Part shown: in pieces, positions 59,389-64,000 of the stretch
How the letters are laid out: every line of letters starts with the position of its first letter
Position numbering within the stretch: the first letter of the stretch is position 1
Assembly (NCBI GenBank): GCA_000711775.1
Contig: ARYC01000714.1
Span: 85,386 to 149,385, forward strand
Origin: Oxytricha trifallax
Lineage: Eukaryota; Ciliophora; Spirotrichea; Sporadotrichida; Oxytrichidae
Direction: 5' to 3'
DNA: 64,000 nucleotides
Made by a program: the position numbers and the translations under genes
Notes under the pieces: generated by a model
What the model saw: the letters and a program-made list of their open reading frames with translations, nothing else
Told to the model about the DNA's origin: nothing
The model's database searches: none

Positions 59389-62300
59389 AATGCTAGAGTT
59401 TATAGAATACGAACTTATAAAAAACAATGTCACTAACTAGTGGAATATGACTCACAGAATAAAAACCTAATTAATCATTAAATTATCTATCTATGGTGAA
59501 AGGTAATATTTATTATTTTGTAAATCCGAAAAAAGAATCTGCAACTAGTATACTCAATCTTTTTATTTTTTTTAAATTGTAACCAAAATTACTTTTAAAA
59601 AAATTCTTATATTTATTCAAGGAAATTAACTTTAATAAATTTATTTAATTATTATATTGTTAAGAGGACTTGCAATTATTTATTTGAATATATAAAAAGA
59701 GAAAAAGTAAGATTTTTATTTTATATAGATTATTTTTTCTTAAACGTATAAAAGATTTGGGGAAGATTATTAGTATAATTAAACAATAGCAACTATATTC
59801 TAGAGTGTATAATGAAATTAATGATTAGAAATGATATAATTATTAATGCAGTAAAATATTTCTGATTAATTATAATAATATATTTTTTTGGGACTCATTC
59901 AGAAATTAATAGCTTAATTACAACTTTTATTATAAATATACTTATTGATTAGGTATACTTAATTAATACCTTTTACCTAAATATTTAGAACAAATAATTT
60001 TTCAAACTCAACTATATAAAATCTCTTGGGATATTAATGCAATCGATATTACAATAAAAAATCTTCACTCTCCTTATTTGACAGAATCAGAGACAATTCA
60101 CTTAAGCAGCTATTGGGAAACAAATAATAATATCATCAAATAAGTGTAATATAATTTGAATTATTCTATCAATATCTATAAAAATATAATTGAAATTAAA
60201 ATCCTATCAATATTATATGTTGACTACTTCCCAGTAATTTATTACAAAGATGGTAACATATATACAAATGCTTTTGTCCTAAGAATCCTTAATGACTCTT
60301 TCAGCAAGCAACTTCATAAAGAAGAATCTGAGGACATTCATTAAACTATCGCCCTCTAATTTCTTAGGTGCTTCGTTTAATCTTGAATAGTAATTTGCAA
60401 TTGAAGTTATTGAGTATGACATAAACCCCTATCAATTGCAAAATGTACAACACATTTCGAATAATGATAGGAAAGTATTTCATATAGAAAATTGATATAT
60501 TATTTATGATCATTAAATTATGATATTGTATTAAGTTGATCTTATTAAATTAAGGAAGCAAATATTATGAATTTACCTATTTATGATTTATCATTCGTAT
60601 GATGGGTAAGTTTGTTCTTAAAAAAATAATAATATCCTATTAAGTAACTTATTCATTAAATACCTAGAAAACCCTAAATGGAAGCATTACTTATAGCATT
60701 AACTAAATGTCAAAATAGTAATCAATGAAGATAATCAAAGGAATACCTAATGTAAATGTATTTTAGTAATAAAATACAACTCTTCATTAATTGACGAAGT
60801 AAATATTAGCAATATGTAGAATGGATTTGAAATATATTTTCCCAATATTGATAGTTAAAATTTGACTGATTTTGCAAAGGAATATAAAAGTTTAAGTCAT
60901 TAAAAAGCTGCTCAGAACTTAAAAAGAACGAAAATAAACCTCAAATATATATATATATATATATTTATATATTTTAATTATTAATTTTCATTATTTGGTT
61001 TTATAAATACTTTATTTGAATAATGATATGTTTCTCCATGTTTACTAAGCAAATTTTATAAGTTATGAGAATTTAGAGCAATTTTTTTACAGATTTGAAA
61101 ATGAAAAATTTATTAAATTAAAAGATCAATTTTATCAAAACTGATCCATATAGAAATTGTACTCTCTTCAATACTCATACTATTTTCTTTTATAATTTTC
61201 ATTTTATTTCCAATTTCAAATTATAAATTAAAAAACAAAGTATTACTGATTTTTAGTGAATCAAATAAATTTTATTTTTATATTCTATAAATAAAGTTCA
61301 TATATTTAATATGTATATTTTTACGAAGAAATGCTCATATAAGTTTATAAGGCTTTAATGTTAAACAGCAGCAGCCTTGCTTGCAATTATTGGAATGGTA
61401 ATAAATGGGAAAATTCAGGTTGCTTATTTAAAATTCATTTTTTATCAAATGTCTCTGCAATCATTTGACTTCATTTGCGCCATAATTCTTAACTCCTCCA
61501 GCTTATACAACCAAAGATGAAAATCAAAACAATAAATATGAAAACTCAGAAAATATAGAAAAGGGAACTATTACAAAAAAAGATTTGCTTGTTCCTTTCA
61601 ATAAATACTTTGATAATCTAAAAGAACTTCTGCAGCATTATACTAATAGATCTTATTTAAATTTAAGATAAATCTCATTAAATTAATCACATATTCTTTT
61701 ATTCAAACTTGTGAAATTTTGGTTACTGTACATTTCAAGTTTGGTGTACTATTCTGGGAGAGACAGAAGAAGACGAGGCAAAATGACTAAAAAATAAATC
61801 AGAGAAGATTTGGCGGAGATCAAAGACAAAATAAATAAGTAATTCTAGACTTGATACTTAGAGATGCCATGAATGCCAAAAAGAGACCTAAGTAGAAATC
61901 TTCATAAAACCTGAATATGTACATTTCATTCATAAATCAAGAATTAAATAAAAATATATCCTTATAATTTTGTGATTCTACAACTTTTATATTATTGAAT
62001 TGCAGCCAAACTAAATTCAATATAAAGCAATATTCAATTTAGGCTCCATAGGTCCTTAAAATATTATAATTAATTATTCACTTTACTTAATAATTTTTAA
62101 AATGAAGCATCGGACACAGATAATTATTAAATCTTTCTTAGATTAATACTGATAGTTAACAATAGTCTTTCACTTAAGTTCGTTAGTTTTCAAATTTATC
62201 AAAAAATGTACTGAAAAAATTAATATGGAAATATCAACAATACTAATTAAGCTTGTAAAACGGAATAAATAAATGATAAAAGTAAAATGAATTATTAATG

Positions 62301-62593
62301 TTCTAGTTTATTTTATAAATTAACTCAAACCTTTAGAGTATACTATGAATTTATTATTTAAATGGGGCTCTTAGCTAAAACAAGCAAAATTGCTCTAAGA
62401 CATGCTAGATTGGCGCTCTTGTACTTGTATATTTCTGTACATTTGCTGATTACAAGCACTGCTTTTGTTTATAAATAAATTATTTAATTCTCGGGTATAT
62501 TGATACCTTTGCAGAAATGATTGGAGATTCTCTATTCTCAACTCTTGGTGCAGCAATTATAAAATTAATATTGCAGCTTGGGTAGTGTGCATT
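59389..62593 (+). pseudogene. Receptor copy 3, partial tandem duplicate of the C-terminal half
   Basis: Starts with LEFIEYELIK (59395), matching copy 2 at 54470. Then YFPVIYYKDGNIYTNAFVLR (60225), a locally shifted LRTFIKLSPSNF region (60330, about 13 bp longer than copy 2), EVIEYDINPYQLQNVQ (60405), YNSSLIDEVNISNM (60775), GPS motif (61377-61482), TITKKDLLVPFNKYFDN (61565), helix LYISSLVYYSGRDRR (61722), TKKQIREDLAEIKDK (61782), GLLAKTSKIALRHARLALLY (62362), then GYIDTFAEMIGDS (62490) and AAWVVC just before a TBE at 62594. Cys-rich, LamG and REJ parts are absent. The missing 5' half and the shift make it look like a truncated duplicate, though it keeps blocks lost from copy 2. Confidence 0.65.
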
Positions 62594-62695
62594 CAAAACC
62601 CCAAAACCCCTTAGTGAGGTTTATAAGTGCTTTGATTTGTAGGGTATAGTTGGGGTCTTATTGGGGTTAGTAGAGAAATTAGGCCAATTTGCAAA

Positions 62696-63760
62696 ATGAG
62701 AAATAAAAATTAGCGAAATTTAGGGTCTATTTATGATGAGTAATATTTAGATTTACTGCTTAAGCTTAGGTATGGTACAAGTATTAATATAGACTAAGTC
62801 AAACCAGTGTTGAATTATACAGCCATAGCAAGACTCCTACACAAGAGTGCCCCAACCGTTAGGTATCATTGCTTGTTAGCTGTTTAACATTATAACTCAG
62901 GCTCTAGAAAACATCCTGCAAGAAAATAAAAGTTCTCACAGGTCCATATTGACTATCTCTGTGACTCTAAGACATTAAAGTATTGAGCTCACTTTCCTCT
63001 TGACTAACGAGCTGTCATGTTTCATCGCAAGTTTCCAGACATGCGTATCTCTCCTTAGACTATAGCCAATATTTATAGACGAAATGGTATTACTTTCAAG
63101 ACTGTCAACAGAGTTAAGAGAGTGATTGATTTTACAGTGCCATTTTATAGCAATAATTTAAACTATATATATGATTAAATGCAGAGAGCTATTGATAATA
63201 ACATCAAGTTCATACATGCAGATGAAGCTGTGTTTACGTTCAACACTTTTATTAATAAGTCAAGGTACAAGAAGTATGATAACATAGAAGTTTATGACTA
63301 AAAAGTAAAGGTAGTCACTCATGCAATTTTAGCTGGTATAAGTGAAAATTCAGGCTTAGAGAGTTATGTGATTCACCCTCGCTCTATTAAGCGAGAGTAG
63401 TATATAGAGATCCTACATAAGCTCAGAGAGAAGTATAGCAACCAAGAGATCATCCTGTTTGTTGATAACCTATCAGTTCATAAGACTAAGGAGTCTAAGA
63501 AAGCTTATGAAGAGTTAAACATAACTCCTGCATACAACGTTCCTTACAGCCCTTAATTTATTGGAATAGAATTCTACTGGAGTTAAATAAAGACTCACTA
63601 CAAGAAGCTTCTGCTGTATCATCTTATGCATGACTTGCCCATCGATACAGTAGACTTGATTCAAAGCAGCTTTAAGAGAGTGTGCGTAGATATGACAACA
63701 ATTTGTGCGAGAAAGGGAAGAATGAATGTTTATAAATAAGTTTTAGATTTAAACGAATGA
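62696..63760 (+). pseudogene. TBE transposase with one in-frame TGA
   Basis: ATG 62696 to TGA 63758-63760, collinear with the intact transposase at 40206. DDE motifs are present: IHADEAVFTFN near 63215, ILFVDNLSVHK near 63450, and PYSPQFIGIEFYW near 63545 (NGIE changed to IGIE). At 62984-62986 a TGA replaces the TGG (Trp) of the other copy, which would truncate the protein before the catalytic domain. Otherwise open, so inactivation is recent. Confidence 0.9.
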
Positions 63761-63774
63761 ATATATTCACATAT

Positions 63775-64000
63775 TAAACTGGCCATAAATGGGTTTGGCT
63801 CCTCTTTCTTCTCCTCTTCTTATGGCTTGCTTGGGCCCATATTTCTTCTTTTTGTGCCAGCTCCTGCATCTATGTTTCATTTCATCACGCTTTTAAACAT
63901 CTTTATAAAGTCTCTTGCTCACTTCATGAATTGTCTGTGTCTTTCTCTCTCTATGAACCTTAGCATGCTCTTTCATAAGATATATACCAGTGCCAGATTT
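63775..64000 (-). CDS. TBE 22-kDa-type ORF, 3' part (partial at window edge)
   Basis: Minus strand frame KSGTGIYLMKEHAKVHRERK at the window edge continues to GTKRRNMGPSKPQEEEKKEE, converging on the transposase gene. It provides the unshifted reading of the C-terminus against which the 2 bp loss in the 41.3 kb copy is seen. Function unknown. Confidence 0.7.

Larger units (their letters stand above)
62594..64000. mobile_element. Second TBE transposon, left part (continues past window)
   Basis: Begins CAAAACCCCAAAACCCC at 62594, preceded by ATT (62591-62593). It encodes a transposase (+) and the 3' part of the 22-kDa-type ORF (-). Its terminal repeat has diverged from that of the complete TBE, so it belongs to a different TBE subfamily or is older. 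Confidence 0.92.

Noticed and set aside
1-64000. Tetrahymena or Paramecium origin
   Set aside because: TAA/TAG = Gln also occurs there, but C4A4-tipped TBEs, longer variable pointers and an inverted MDS point to hypotrichs.
1-64000. CRISPR arrays, bacterial promoters or ribosome binding sites
   Set aside because: The DNA is eukaryotic; no regularly spaced short repeats were seen.

Overview
The window looks like germline (micronuclear) DNA of a spirotrich ciliate of the Oxytricha/Stylonychia/Tetmemena group. Four things support this. TAA and TAG are read as glutamine throughout, with TGA as the only stop. Coding blocks are cut by short AT-rich internal eliminated sequences (IESs) whose ends carry 3-14 bp direct repeats (pointers), and removing them restores frame. 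Two TBE-type transposons have C4A4 telomere-like ends. Base composition outside coding blocks is extremely AT-rich. No computation or database search was run; family names rest on motifs read by eye.

Layout, 0-16 kb: six somatic-type genes, compactly placed. These are a TTLL polyglutamylase-like gene (+, 5' end outside the window), a TBC Rab-GAP (-), a ZZ-finger/thioredoxin-fold-like protein (-), a BAR-like protein (-), a PP2A-type phosphatase split into two head-to-head inverted blocks, and an RNI-like leucine-rich-repeat gene (-). Pointers and in-frame joins could be worked out for sixteen IESs here and two more in the 17-34 kb gene. One IES holds a 1.03 kb palindrome. A TBE fragment lies beyond the LRR gene.

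Layout, 17-64 kb: a family of giant, heavily interrupted membrane-receptor genes on the + strand. They have a Cys-rich furin/EGF-like ectodomain, a LamG/ConA-like domain, a REJ-like domain, a GPS motif and transmembrane segments, and resemble polycystin-1. Copy 1 is at about 17.1-33.5 kb, copy 2 at about 36.3-57.7 kb, and a partial tandem copy 3 at about 59.4-62.6 kb. The gaps are invaded by long palindromes (three of one family at 30.4, 36.6 and 39.2 kb, others at 53.3 and 56.2 kb), a 169 bp tRNA-like element (37.9 kb), a complete 4.86 kb TBE (40068-44926) and the left part of another TBE (from 62594) that sits in coding sequence of copy 3.

Working picture: the genes become functional only after IES and transposon removal and, for the phosphatase, inversion during macronuclear development. 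The TBE transposases are candidates for contributing to that excision. The most unusual content is the set of long palindromes, whose two arms stay matched to each other while copies diverge.
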